Assembly (NCBI GenBank): GCA_017445425.1
Contig: JAFSUF010000094.1
Location: forward strand, 1-32,934
Direction of reading: 5' to 3'
DNA: 32,934 nucleotides
DNA from: Bacteroidales bacterium
GTDB lineage: Bacteria > Bacteroidota > Bacteroidia > Bacteroidales > UBA932
Under the pieces are notes generated by a model. The model saw only the letters and a list, made by a program, of their open reading frames with translations, was not told the origin of the DNA and ran no database searches. Of the stretch, positions 21,610 to 30,940 are shown in pieces (the first letter of the stretch is position 1; the number at the start of each line of letters is the position of its first letter). The position numbers were made by a program, and so were the translations under genes.

Positions 21610-22932
21610 TTAATCTTTCCAGTATTTTGCTGTCAGAGACTCCTTGATACCGGTTTCGGTCTTGGAGAAATATTTCCTGAACAGACCCCACGCGGTGTCG
21701 AGCATCTCGTCAATTGTGAGGTTCACGTCAATTGCCAGCAGCTTCACGGAATACTCTTTAGCGTATTCCAGGCAGCGCTTGTCGTAATCGCTCAAATCAA
21801 AACCGTTCTCAAGCTTGGTCTTGGCGTTGGCGGCATCTGCATATAGCCGCACGGAGGTATTCATCACCGCACTGTGGTCCTCGCGGGTCTTCTTGCCCTG
21901 TACCAGCTGTTTCAGACGGGAGAGGCTGCGGAACGGGTCTATGATGACCTTTCCGGTGTCGGTATCCATACGGAGGAACAACTGACCCTCGGTGATATAA
22001 CCGGTGTTATCGGGGATAGCGTGGGTGATGTCGCCGTCGTTCAGGGTGGTCACTGCGACAATGGTGATGGAGCCGCCGTCGGGGAGCTGCACCGCCTTCT
22101 CGTAAATCTTGGCAAGGTCGGAATAGAGCGAGCCGGGCATCGAATCCTTGGAAGGGATCTGGTCCATTCGGTTTGAAACGATGCAGAGGGCGTCGGCATA
22201 CAGCGTCATGTCGGTGAGCAGCACCAGCACCTTCTCATGCTTGTCAACTGCAAAGTATTCTGCAGCGGTGAGCACCATGTCGGGAATCAGCAACCGCTCT
22301 ACCGGGGGCTGTTCCGTGGTGTTCACAAAGCTGATAATCTTGTTAAGGGCGCCGGCCGCCTCGAATGCCTGCTTGAAATAGAGGTAATCGTCGTTAGAAA
22401 GACCCATGCCGCCCAGGATAATCTTGTCCACGTCGGCACGGAGCGCAACCTGCGCCATAACCTGGTTGTAGGGCTGGTCGGGATCGGCAAAGAAGGGAAT
22501 CTTCTGGCCGGTGACCAGCGTATTGTTCAGGTCAATACCGGCGATACCTGTGGGGATCAGCTGAGAAGGCTGCTGACGCTTGTAGGGGTTTACGGAGGGG
22601 CCGCCTATGAAGCGCTTCTCACCCTGCACCCGCGGGCCTCCGTCAATCGGATTGCCGTAGGCATCAAAGAAGCGGCCCGACAGCTCTTCACTCACCTCAA
22701 GGGAGGGAGCCTCTCCGAAAAACTTGACCTCGGCATTGGTGGGGATGCCCTCAGTGCCGGCAAAAACCTGCAGGGTCACGGTGTCACCCTTGATTTTCAC
22801 CACCTGCGCAAGGCGTCCCGCCACGCTGGCCAGCTCGTCGTTGCTGATGCCCTCCGCGTGGAGCGAAACAGTGGCCTTGGTAATGGAATCCAGCTGTATA
22901 TATGTCCTTGCAAATGCGTTAGTTGTTGCCAT
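21610..22932 (-). CDS. atpB: V-type ATP synthase subunit B (non-catalytic)
   Basis: This regulatory nucleotide-site subunit alternates with A in the head. The 440 residues include an N-terminal beta-barrel (about 1-75), LIPTGIAGIDLNNTLVTGQKIP at the usual place, a degenerate P-loop region (FADPDQPYNQ) and the LLTDMTLYADAL / IPSKDSMPGSLYSDLAKIYE block. The C-terminus is helical (FRKYFSKTETGIKESLT). It is slightly shorter than the usual 455-470. The start ATG at 22932 lies inside the 3' end of subunit A (14-bp overlap). Confidence 0.96.
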   Translation of the reverse strand: MATTNAFARTYIQLDSITKATVSLHAEGISNDELASVAGRLAQVVKIKGDTVTLQVFAGTEGIPTNAEVKFFGEAPSLEVSEELSGRFFDAYGNPIDGGPRVQGEKRFIGGPSVNPYKRQQPSQLIPTGIAGIDLNNTLVTGQKIPFFADPDQPYNQVMAQVALRADVDKIILGGMGLSNDDYLYFKQAFEAAGALNKIISFVNTTEQPPVERLLIPDMVLTAAEYFAVDKHEKVLVLLTDMTLYADALCIVSNRMDQIPSKDSMPGSLYSDLAKIYEKAVQLPDGGSITIVAVTTLNDGDITHAIPDNTGYITEGQLFLRMDTDTGKVIIDPFRSLSRLKQLVQGKKTREDHSAVMNTSVRLYADAANAKTKLENGFDLSDYDKRCLEYAKEYSVKLLAIDVNLTIDEMLDTAWGLFRKYFSKTETGIKESLTAKYWKD

Positions 22933-24673
22933 TGGAGAGGATATTGTTTAATTTTTCTGAATATTCGTAGAACTGCTCGCTCTTCCAGGGGGTATAGTTC
23001 ATCTGGCGGAACACATTGATGAGCTCCTTGAAGAATTTGCCATACTCCTCAAATGTTTCAAAGTCAAACTTGCGGTCGCACACCTTGAGCACTTCTGTGA
23101 GGATATAATCCTGGCGCTCCATAAGACACTGGCTGTCAACGGGGTCAAATGCATCCTGCTGCAGTATCACAAAGTCTATGAGCTCCGATTTCCAGAAGGT
23201 CTCGTGATAGCTCAAAGGGACTCCGTCATCGCCAAGGATGTTGATCTGCTCCGCCATCTCCTTGCCGCGGCGGACAATGACCTTGGCGCGCATCACATCG
23301 GCCACCCAGCCGGGACGCACCTTCTTGTCCAGATAATCTATAATCTCCGGATACTCCAGATACTTAGAGTAGGAATCCAGCGGATTCACTGCAGGATAGC
23401 GCTTGCTGTCGGCACGGGCCTGCTCCAGCGCATAGAAGCAACGGGCCGCCTTCTTGGTCGATTCTGTAACCGGCTCCTTGAGGTTACCGCCGGCAGGCGA
23501 TACGGTACCTATAAAGGTTACTGAACCCGTCGCACCGTTGTTCAGCTTCACAATGCCGGCACGGGAGTAGAAGTTGGATATGATGGATGAGAGGTCCACA
23601 GGGAACGCGTCGGCGCCCGGAAGTTCCTCCATACGGTTACTCATCTCACGCAGCGCCTGTGCCCAGCGGGAGGTAGAGTCGGCAAGCAGCAGCACCTTGA
23701 GGCCCATCGCACGGTAATACTCGCAGATGGTCATCGCGGTATATACGGATGCCTCGCGGGCAGCCACCGGCATGTTGGAGGTGTTGCAGATGATGGTCGT
23801 GCGCTCCATGAGCTTGCGTCCGGTATTTGGATCCACCAGCTCGGGGAACTCCTTGAATATCTCCACCACCTCATTGGCGCGCTCGCCGCAGGCAGCCATC
23901 ACGATTACCTCGGCATCTCCCTGGCGGGCTATGGCGTGCTGAAGCACCGTCTTGCCGCAACCGAACGGGCCGGGGATAAAGCCGGTGCCACCCTCTGCAA
24001 TAGGATTGAAGGTATCGATGGTGCGCACATGGGTCTCCATGATCCTGTAGGGACGCGGCTTCTCTTTATAACCGCCAACCGCTACCTTTACCGGCCACTT
24101 CTGAACCATTGTCACCTTAACGTCATTGCCTTTGGCATCGGTGATAGTGGCGATGGTGTCATCAATCTTATACTGGCCGGCGGGCGCTACGCTCTTTACG
24201 GTGTAGGTCCCCTTGAAAGCGAACGGCACCATGATTTTATGGGGCAGCCATCCCTCTTTTACCTCGCCCAGCCAAGATGCCGCCTCTACCTTGTCTCCGG
24301 GAGAGGCGATGGGAGTGAAGTCCCACAGCTTGTCGTGGTCCAGGGGAGCGGTGTACTCGCCGCGCTTGAGGAACACATCCTCCATGGTGGCAAGGTTGTT
24401 CTGCAGGCCGTCGTAACTGCTTGAAAGCAGGCCCGGGCCAAGCACGGCCTCCAGCATGTGGCCGTCAAACTCCACCTTGTCGCCCTGACGCAGGCCGCGG
24501 GTACTCTCGTAAACCTGTGCAAAGGCGTTCTTGCCGTTCACCTTGATCACCTCGGCCATCAGCTTTACGCCATTCAAATCTACGTAACAGATCTCGTTCT
24601 CAGCCACGTGACCGTCAAACTTGATGGTCACAAGATTGGAGATGATACCTGTAACAACGCCGGTAGTTTTCAT
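22919..24673 (-). CDS. atpA: V-type ATP synthase subunit A (catalytic)
   Basis: This catalytic ATPase subunit has 584 residues, the normal length. The order is an N-terminal barrel starting GVVTGIISNLVTIKF, the V/A-specific bulge domain (about 110-190, with KIMVPFAFKGTYTVKSVAP), and a nucleotide-binding domain with Walker A GPFGCGKT (235-242) and AACGERANEVVEIFKEFPEL (catalytic Glu). The LLLADSTSRWAQALREMSNR block and a helical C-terminal domain follow. The start overlaps the DUF2764 stop by ATGA (24670-24673). Confidence 0.97.
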   Translation of the reverse strand: MKTTGVVTGIISNLVTIKFDGHVAENEICYVDLNGVKLMAEVIKVNGKNAFAQVYESTRGLRQGDKVEFDGHMLEAVLGPGLLSSSYDGLQNNLATMEDVFLKRGEYTAPLDHDKLWDFTPIASPGDKVEAASWLGEVKEGWLPHKIMVPFAFKGTYTVKSVAPAGQYKIDDTIATITDAKGNDVKVTMVQKWPVKVAVGGYKEKPRPYRIMETHVRTIDTFNPIAEGGTGFIPGPFGCGKTVLQHAIARQGDAEVIVMAACGERANEVVEIFKEFPELVDPNTGRKLMERTTIICNTSNMPVAAREASVYTAMTICEYYRAMGLKVLLLADSTSRWAQALREMSNRMEELPGADAFPVDLSSIISNFYSRAGIVKLNNGATGSVTFIGTVSPAGGNLKEPVTESTKKAARCFYALEQARADSKRYPAVNPLDSYSKYLEYPEIIDYLDKKVRPGWVADVMRAKVIVRRGKEMAEQINILGDDGVPLSYHETFWKSELIDFVILQQDAFDPVDSQCLMERQDYILTEVLKVCDRKFDFETFEEYGKFFKELINVFRQMNYTPWKSEQFYEYSEKLNNILSNGNN

Positions 24674-25236
24674 ATATTAAAATCTATCTTGTTCCTATTG
24701 TATGTTTCATCAATTCCCTTGACAAAGTCGTCAAATAATTTGCGGCCGGTGACGCGGTCCAGGCGGTTCCAGCGGGTAATAATATGCGCCTTTGCCAGAA
24801 ATGCCAGGATCACGTTGATATTGAAAACATCCATCACAACCAGTTCCTCTATCTTGTTCCAGACCACACTGCCTATAGCCTGCTCCCGCTTGAGGATGTC
24901 CGGGTTCACAAAAGCCTTGTGCAGCGCTTCCTTCTCTTCAAAATCCTCTCCGCTCTCGCGCCGCTGAAGAAATGCCACCTTCTCTGTGCGGAGGAGCCAG
25001 TCAAACGCAAAAAACTCACGGATGAAACGGTTTCCGCAGCGGCGGCACTGGCGGTAGAAATCCTCATTGAGATTTTCATCCACAAAACCTTGCTCCAGCC
25101 ACTCAACTAGCCTGCGATCCTCCTGACTCAGGGAAAAGAAGATGTTCTCCCTGATAAAAGGATAATCAAAATCGTGCTTTTCGAAGTCGAGTGCCAGGTC
25201 CGGGAGGCTCGCGATTATGTACGGATAGTTATCCAT
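24670..25236 (-). CDS. DUF2764 family protein of the V-ATPase operon (probable subunit C-like)
   Basis: This 188-residue soluble, helix-rich protein begins MDNYPYIIASLPDLALDF and contains RRCGNRFIREFFAFDWLLR. It matches the DUF2764 proteins that sit between subunits E and A in V-ATPase operons of Bacteroidota and spirochaetes. Its place corresponds to that of subunit C (the socket joining central stalk and ring) in other V/A operons. A subunit-C-like role is therefore a reasonable inference, unproven here. It lies 6 bp after subunit E and is translationally coupled to subunit A. Confidence 0.85.
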   Translation of the reverse strand: MDNYPYIIASLPDLALDFEKHDFDYPFIRENIFFSLSQEDRRLVEWLEQGFVDENLNEDFYRQCRRCGNRFIREFFAFDWLLRTEKVAFLQRRESGEDFEEKEALHKAFVNPDILKREQAIGSVVWNKIEELVVMDVFNINVILAFLAKAHIITRWNRLDRVTGRKLFDDFVKGIDETYNRNKIDFNI

Positions 25237-25242
25237 CTTATG

Positions 25243-25851
25243 CTATCCAAAGAGTATCTTGGTGGTTGCGGGACGCAGATACTCACCCAGCAGGGCTTTA
25301 AAACTCTCGTCAGTAAAATTGAGGTAATAACCCCCGTCCTTGGGAGCAATGCGGAAGCCCTCTGCAAAATCGTCGCTGAAGCTGAAGCTAAGCGAACCGG
25401 CAAGGGCCTTGTCGATATTCTTTGCGAGGAAATCATCCAGCTGGGACTTCATCTGCTCCGGGAGAATCACATCCAGCGATGCTGCGGCACCGTCGGCTTT
25501 GAACGCACCGGCCACAGTAGCGATAAGCTTACTCACGAACTCCTTGTCGGCAAGGGCGTCATCCACCTTTGCGCTGACGGCCTTTGCGCTGACCATCTGT
25601 TCTATCTGCTGGCGGAGCGCAGCCAGAGTCTGGGTAGAAGCCATCTTTATGTCACCTTCCGTGCGGGTACGGAGATCGTCGGCAGCCTTCCGGGCATCAG
25701 CGAGTATCCTTTCAGCCTGCTCATTTGCTTCGGCTACTATCTTCCCTGCCTGTTCACGAGCCTGACTGAGCAAATTGTCGGCATCCTGCCTGCCCTTTGC
25801 AAGCCCCTCATTATAAAGCTTATCGGTGAGTTCTTGCAGCTTGTTTTGCAT
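25243..25851 (-). CDS. atpE: V-type ATP synthase subunit E (peripheral stalk)
   Basis: Subunit E forms the peripheral stalk that holds the head against rotation. The 202 residues start with a long charged helix (about 1-100, with AREQAGKIVAEANEQAERIL heptads) and end in a small globular domain with GGYYLNFTDESFKALLGEYL. It is the first gene of the operon. Its usual coiled-coil partner (subunit G/H) is not seen next to it; either E dimerises alone or the partner is encoded elsewhere. Confidence 0.92.
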   Translation of the reverse strand: MQNKLQELTDKLYNEGLAKGRQDADNLLSQAREQAGKIVAEANEQAERILADARKAADDLRTRTEGDIKMASTQTLAALRQQIEQMVSAKAVSAKVDDALADKEFVSKLIATVAGAFKADGAAASLDVILPEQMKSQLDDFLAKNIDKALAGSLSFSFSDDFAEGFRIAPKDGGYYLNFTDESFKALLGEYLRPATTKILFG

Positions 25852-25879
25852 ATCGTAAAAATTAATTAGAAAATCGGTG

Positions 25880-25910
25880 CAAATTACGCTTTTTTAGCGA
25901 CATTTCTAAA
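25880..25910 (-). promoter_or_regulatory. Possible V-ATPase operon promoter
   Basis: On the minus strand TTTA (25910-25907) is followed after 20 nt by TAATTTG (25886-25880). That is a -7-like box with one spacer base fewer than TAnnTTTG. It lies about 29 nt before the subunit E start. A weak CGCT/AGCG hairpin falls between the two boxes. This is the best candidate in the 143-bp intergenic region, but it is weak. Confidence 0.25.
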
Positions 25911-25943
25911 TCTGAAGGCGATATTTTTATAACAATTATCAAC

Positions 25944-25972
25944 AAAAAAGCCGCACCCGGAAGGGCACGGCT
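25944..25972 (-). terminator. Intrinsic terminator of the guaB-to-SIMPL operon
   Basis: On the minus strand AGCCGTGCCC pairs with GGGTGCGGCT (plus-strand arms 25949-25958 and 25963-25972, two G/U pairs) around TTCC. A run of six T follows (plus-strand A at 25944-25949). It lies 22 nt after the SIMPL gene stop and separates that operon from the V-ATPase genes. Confidence 0.85.
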
Positions 25973-25994
25973 CTTTAATACGTGACATGTAATG

Positions 25995-26699
25995 TCAGTT
26001 TGACAGAGAGTAATCCACATTAGTAACCACGCGCACTTTCTTGATTTGAGGGGTGTTGCTGTCGCGGTCCTCGATTGTGAAGTAGCCCTGTGACGCGTTG
26101 CGGATCTTGCCCAGCTTGCTGCCGGAGTCGTCGGCAAACTTCTGTGCTGATTCGCGGGCGTTCTTGGTCGCCTCCTCAATCATCTCGGGTTTGATTGAGT
26201 TAAGTGACTCAAAACTGAAGGTGGGATGACTGTCCCATTCGCTGGAGAGGGTGATGCCCTTGCGGATAAGTTCACCCTGCTTGTCCATCAGCGCGAGCAC
26301 ATTATCTACCTTGCCGGTGCTTACGGTAGTAGTGGACTTTATCACATAGCGGTAGCGACGGTTGTTGCCCCCATACTCCTGAGTGAATACATCAGAGATG
26401 TTGGGGGTAGAGGTAGTTATCTCAGAATCGTCAATACCACCACTTTTGAGGAACGACTTGATTGCATCGTTGTTTGCCTCCAACTGACGATAAAGTTCAG
26501 AGAGATCATCGCCGGCAATGTTGTATGTGAGTGGCCAGATAACCTTGTCCGCTGCCACCTCCCGCTCACACAAGCCGCGTACGCTCACGTTTCGCTGAGC
26601 AGAACTCAGCACTTGGATAGCCCTGGGAATGCTTATTCCGACTACGATAAGGCCGACCATAATTGCCAGACCGGCCATAAAGTTTCCTTTATTTTCCAT
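25995..26699 (-). CDS. SIMPL domain (DUF541) membrane-anchored protein
   Basis: The SIMPL/DUF541 family (BP26/OMP28-like) consists of exported proteins of uncertain function, some linked to stress resistance or channel-like rings. This 234-residue protein has one N-terminal membrane segment (GLAIMVGLIVVGISIP) and then the family domain. That domain includes the N-terminal NVSVRGLCEREVAADKVIW, the typical TTSTPNISDVFTQ part and a C-terminal EEATKNARESAQKFADDSGS helix. I start it at the ATG at 26699, since the only longer option uses TTG at 26708. It sits 49 bp after the OstA-like gene and ends the operon. Confidence 0.85.
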   Translation of the reverse strand: MENKGNFMAGLAIMVGLIVVGISIPRAIQVLSSAQRNVSVRGLCEREVAADKVIWPLTYNIAGDDLSELYRQLEANNDAIKSFLKSGGIDDSEITTSTPNISDVFTQEYGGNNRRYRYVIKSTTTVSTGKVDNVLALMDKQGELIRKGITLSSEWDSHPTFSFESLNSIKPEMIEEATKNARESAQKFADDSGSKLGKIRNASQGYFTIEDRDSNTPQIKKVRVVTNVDYSLSN

Positions 26700-26748
26700 A
26701 ATGAACAAGTTTTAGCCGATTGTAGATGAAAGAATCGTGCCACAGACA

Positions 26749-29586
26749 CTACCGGGCGGCTTCACCGCCGGCAGCCTTGCGAGCCTCTTTTTCTGCGGCA
26801 GCCGCGGCGCGTTTTGCCTCCCTGGCCGCTTTGCGGGCTGCTTTCTCTGCATCAATTGCTGCCCGTCTGGCTTCACGTTCTGCAGCCCGTTTTGCCCTCA
26901 GCGCTTCCCGTTCTGCCTTCTTTGCCTCACGCTCCAGCTTGCGCTGCTGGCGCCGGAGCTCGCGGGCAGCCTTGCGCAGAGCCCGCTTCTCCTTGCATGT
27001 GAGCTTCTTGCCATCCTTGGGCAGTTGCACCTCAACGAATCCGTCGTCGGAGTGGTTCTCTAAACCCTCTATGCCAAGCTGACTGCCTTCGGCGCCACTA
27101 ACGGAAAGTGCGGCGGCAAGAGAATCGAGCCGTGCCTTGGCTGCATCCCGCTCCATGGCAAGCGAATCAAGTGTTGCATTGTGCGCATCAATTACTGGCG
27201 CAACCACAGCAGAGGAATCATCCTTTGACAGCGGCCCTGGCTTCAGGGTCGCAAGGGAATCTATGATAATTTCGCCCTCTGGATTGAAGGCACTGGATAT
27301 CCCCATGGTAGAATCGGCAGCCATGCGGCTCATCTCCTCCTGACGGGCGGCCTCAATAGAGTCACGGCGCGCCTGCTCCAGGCGGTTCTGCTCTGCACGT
27401 TCCGCAATCTGCTTGAAGATATCCTTCATGTAATCCTTGTAATAGAGGTCTGTACGCTTGAACACAGGCAACTTGATAGTCGCATATGATGCCCGTCTGG
27501 AGCTCCTAAGGGAGCGTTTCGTAACATCAAAACGACTCTTGGGCTGCTCCTCCTGGCGCCACTTGAACCCTTTCAGGCGCTGCTTGTCCACAGGCAGATT
27601 ATACACCGGATAGGCGTCGCTGTTGATCTGCTCGTAGTATTTGAGCTTCTCCGCCACCCCGTCCTTCATGGTGACCATCATGAACTGGGCCTGCTTGGAA
27701 TTCAGGATTGTGATAACACTGTCCTCCTGCATATAGAACATGGCGTTCACCCCGCCCAACGCATCGTAACGGCGCAGAGTGTTATCCTTATTGAAGTAGC
27801 CAAGCATCTCAGTGGCCTTTATCTGGTCAAAATGAACAGTATCCTCCTGACTGATGATCATTGCGTTACCATGTATGTTAGCCCTGTCAAAAGCATTGTC
27901 GCGCATCTGCGCTATTACCTGCTCTCCACTGAGCTGGTGACGGTTGTCGTTCCAGATAACGGGGTCTTCGTACATCCTTAGCAAGGTATCCAGCTGCGAG
28001 AAATAGAGAGAGTCGCAACGCGCCTGAAGGTCGGTGCGATATATAAGTGCATGACGATAGCCTTTGACAAACCTCAACTTGGTGGTATCCTGAGGTCCCA
28101 TTGCCGCCAGCGAATCGGGCACAGCCAGGGAATCTGCCACTGCCATGGTATCGATGGGCATGAGGGCTCTTTCCGGTTGTGGAAGGCCGCCGGCCACCCA
28201 GGGATCTGCCCGTTGCTCTTCAGCAGGCGGGGCTACCTGTGCAATAACTTCTCCGGGATCCGGTGCAGGATGTGTTACTTCTCCGGGCTGCAACCCGTCA
28301 CCCATAGCCAGGGAATCGGCCGCCTGAAGCGGTTCCAAACGGGCGAGGCTGTCCTTCTCTGCCTGAATCCGGACTGCTTCCAGACTGTCCCTGAGCCGCT
28401 TTTCTGCCAGTTCTTTACGTTTTTTGTACGCTATATATTCCGGCAATTTTTCGATGGCCTCCTTGCGTTCCTGCTCCTTTTTCTCCAAGGCCTTTTTCTC
28501 GGCCTCGCCTATTGCATCAAAATTAACCTGCTGCAGCGCCTGCTGGCTGTCCTGGATCAACTCCTCAGGGATATCGCACATCCTCCTGGTATAGAACATC
28601 AGAGTGTCGGCCCGGCAAAAAAGGGTATCTATCTTATTGTCTGAATCCTCCCCTACATACACCGCAGCGGGGTCCAGGAAAAGAGTGGCGTATATGTTGT
28701 TTACAGTATCAAACCATACATTGCCGGCATCCGATACAAAGTAGGTATTGTTGAGAGAATCCAGCAACTGCACATTACGGCGCATCAGACCGCGACGGTT
28801 GTGCTGGTAATAATACATCGTATCGCACCATCCCTCATAGTCGTGGTTGTTCATGTAGACGTCGGTATCGAAATATACCACGCCGGAGTCCTGCTGATAC
28901 CAGCCGTATTCCCCACGCATATACATCTCGTCCTTCCACATCTGGGTCTTCTTCCCAAAGTAGGCCTTCTTCTGGTTGGTGTCGTAATCGAGGGTCGTTG
29001 TCTTGATAAACAAACTGTCGGTGAACATCTCCACGTTGTCCTCAAAACGGCAGATACCGGTCTTTGCATCGTAGGTGCCACGGTCGCTCTCGATCACCTC
29101 CCCTTTGGATGTCTTCATCGCCCCGCCGAAAGAGAATTTGGCCACACTGTCTGCGGTATTATAGTCGAGGTACCTGGTACGGAGGGTGTTCTTCTCCTTG
29201 TCGTGAACCTCCACCACCTCCCCACGGAAGCGGGCGACGTTATCATCTGCATAATAAATGACATTATCGCTGGTAACCACAGTCTTGTCCTGCACAAGTT
29301 TGACGTTGTGATATGCCTCGACCTGGTTCAGGTTCACGTTCCAGATTGCAGAATCGCAAAACATATAGGCTCCGTTGTGAAAGAAGGTGGCGGGCCCTTT
29401 CACCTCGCGGAATTCCCTTTTGCCCGGGCGCTCAAATACACGTGCATACTCCGCATTGAGCAGGGTAAGCAGGCTGTCCTTGTCCTTGTTCCTGCTCCGG
29501 CGCTTGGTGGCAGCCTCAGGGCTGTAGGCCAGCAAGAGGAACAGAGCCAGGATAATAAAGATGTATTTAGCCGGGCTAATTCTCAT
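26749..29586 (-). CDS. OstA/LptA-like protein with a long basic C-terminal tail
   Basis: OstA-like proteins of Bacteroidota share the beta-jellyroll of LptA/LptD, which move lipopolysaccharide across the periplasm. This 945-residue protein has an N-terminal export signal or anchor (RISPAKYIFIILALFLLLAY). A large region of short beta repeats (about 40-320) follows, with patterns such as VTSDNVIYYADDNVARFRG and TTTLDYDTNQKKAYFG. A charged and Ala/Asp-rich linker comes next, then a second beta region (about 530-680). The last 86 residues are a Lys/Arg/Ala-rich helix (for example KAAREAKRAAAAAEKEARKA). The ATG at 29586 is preferred over a TTG at 29607. It overlaps the SurA-like gene by 11 bp. Confidence 0.85.
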   Translation of the reverse strand: MRISPAKYIFIILALFLLLAYSPEAATKRRSRNKDKDSLLTLLNAEYARVFERPGKREFREVKGPATFFHNGAYMFCDSAIWNVNLNQVEAYHNVKLVQDKTVVTSDNVIYYADDNVARFRGEVVEVHDKEKNTLRTRYLDYNTADSVAKFSFGGAMKTSKGEVIESDRGTYDAKTGICRFEDNVEMFTDSLFIKTTTLDYDTNQKKAYFGKKTQMWKDEMYMRGEYGWYQQDSGVVYFDTDVYMNNHDYEGWCDTMYYYQHNRRGLMRRNVQLLDSLNNTYFVSDAGNVWFDTVNNIYATLFLDPAAVYVGEDSDNKIDTLFCRADTLMFYTRRMCDIPEELIQDSQQALQQVNFDAIGEAEKKALEKKEQERKEAIEKLPEYIAYKKRKELAEKRLRDSLEAVRIQAEKDSLARLEPLQAADSLAMGDGLQPGEVTHPAPDPGEVIAQVAPPAEEQRADPWVAGGLPQPERALMPIDTMAVADSLAVPDSLAAMGPQDTTKLRFVKGYRHALIYRTDLQARCDSLYFSQLDTLLRMYEDPVIWNDNRHQLSGEQVIAQMRDNAFDRANIHGNAMIISQEDTVHFDQIKATEMLGYFNKDNTLRRYDALGGVNAMFYMQEDSVITILNSKQAQFMMVTMKDGVAEKLKYYEQINSDAYPVYNLPVDKQRLKGFKWRQEEQPKSRFDVTKRSLRSSRRASYATIKLPVFKRTDLYYKDYMKDIFKQIAERAEQNRLEQARRDSIEAARQEEMSRMAADSTMGISSAFNPEGEIIIDSLATLKPGPLSKDDSSAVVAPVIDAHNATLDSLAMERDAAKARLDSLAAALSVSGAEGSQLGIEGLENHSDDGFVEVQLPKDGKKLTCKEKRALRKAARELRRQQRKLEREAKKAEREALRAKRAAEREARRAAIDAEKAARKAAREAKRAAAAAEKEARKAAGGEAAR

Positions 29587-30940
29587 CCACAAACTTACAA
29601 CCGCCAAACAGCGGATCTATCTTGATATGGGTTGTTTTTTTCTTCTCCTTGACAAAATCATCTATGGACTTGCGGGCGTTCTTCTCGTTAGCCATGTCCA
29701 CAAGGGCGTCGTAGTCGGTATCAAAAGATGCAACGTGTGCCTGGGTCAGCTCATCCAGACGTACTATCTTGTAAATTGTATGGCCGTTGCCCTCGTTGTC
29801 AAGCGACTCAAACGGCTCGGAAATCTCACCCACCTCCATCTCTTTAATCACGGCATAGTCGGCAGGGTTCAGGCGGTCTTTCTCAAAGTGGGAGCTGCCG
29901 CTGTATTCATCCACCATCATGCCCCCGTTGGTGCGGGTCTTGAAATCCTCAGAATTGCTCCATGCCGCCATCTCAAAGGTTGTCTTGCCCTCCTGTATGG
30001 CAGAGCGGATACTGTCCAGGCGCGCAAATGCAGCGTTACGGTCAGAAGATGTATAGGTTGGCTTGATCAGGATGTGCCGGGCATTGAACATATCCCCCGA
30101 TTTCTCTATCATCTGGATGATGTGATAGCCGTCCGGGGTCTCAACTATCTGCGACACCTGACCCACCTTGAGCGACATTGCAGCGTCGGAAAACTGCGGC
30201 CAGTAAATGGTCTTGGAACGCATGCCGAGTTCTCCTCCGCGGGTGGCACTGCCGGGATCCTGGGAATAAAGACGGGCCAGTGAGGCAAACTTCTCCCCGG
30301 CGATGACCCTCTCCCGCAAATCCAGCAACTTCTCTTTCACCACCATTGCCGCTGCCTCCTTGTTGGGATACAACACTATCTGGCGGAGCCTGTATTTGGT
30401 GGGAATCATTGGCAGGTCCTCCGCAGGAGTCTCTTCGCAAAGGGTTTTTACATCCCCGGGAGTCAATTTAGGGATATCGCTGTAAACCTTCTGCTGCATC
30501 TGCTGGATGAGCAACTGCTCACGTAAGGTCTCTGTCCAATCTGCTTTTATCTTGTAGATAGGCTTCTTGAAATACTCCTCGGTCTCCTTCTCCCCGCCCA
30601 GGCTGTTCATAACCTGGTTCAGGCGGGAGTTCACCTGCTCCTTTACCTGCTCGTCCGTAACGGTAAGTGAGTCCAGACGGGCCTGGGTGAGGAACAACTT
30701 TGAATTGACCAGGTTTTCAAGAATCTGGCAGCGGGAGTTGGCATCCACGGGGTAGCCGCTCGCCTGCATCATCCGGACCTCGTCCTCTATATCCGAAAGG
30801 AGAATCATGTCGTTTCCCACGACAGCCACCGATTTGTCTATGAGGCCGTTCTCGTAAACCTGGGCGTGCATCACCAAAGATGCGGCAGTGAGCATTACGG
30901 AGCAGGCCAATATCGATAGGGACCTGTTATTCATCAACAT
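29576..30940 (-). CDS. SurA-like periplasmic peptidyl-prolyl isomerase/chaperone
   Basis: This 454-residue exported chaperone has a signal peptide ending MHA before QVYENG and a SurA-type N-terminal helical domain (about 28-170, DKSVAVVGNDMILLSDIEDE). Two parvulin domains follow: the first about 178-280 (YRLRQIVLYP to GYHIIQMIEK), the second about 284-395 (ARHILIKP to GHTIYKIVRL). SurA escorts outer-membrane proteins to the BAM complex. Its place between another PPIase-like lipoprotein and an OstA-like gene supports an outer-membrane assembly operon. It overlaps the upstream gene by 14 bp. ATG codons at 30940 and 30934 are both possible starts. Confidence 0.92.
   Translation of the reverse strand: MLMNNRSLSILACSVMLTAASLVMHAQVYENGLIDKSVAVVGNDMILLSDIEDEVRMMQASGYPVDANSRCQILENLVNSKLFLTQARLDSLTVTDEQVKEQVNSRLNQVMNSLGGEKETEEYFKKPIYKIKADWTETLREQLLIQQMQQKVYSDIPKLTPGDVKTLCEETPAEDLPMIPTKYRLRQIVLYPNKEAAAMVVKEKLLDLRERVIAGEKFASLARLYSQDPGSATRGGELGMRSKTIYWPQFSDAAMSLKVGQVSQIVETPDGYHIIQMIEKSGDMFNARHILIKPTYTSSDRNAAFARLDSIRSAIQEGKTTFEMAAWSNSEDFKTRTNGGMMVDEYSGSSHFEKDRLNPADYAVIKEMEVGEISEPFESLDNEGNGHTIYKIVRLDELTQAHVASFDTDYDALVDMANEKNARKSIDDFVKEKKKTTHIKIDPLFGGCKFVDEN

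Noticed and set aside
26760-27000. Repeat array in the OstA-like gene as a CRISPR or tandem-repeat locus
   Set aside because: The periodicity is irregular and explained by the Ala/Lys/Arg-rich coding sequence.
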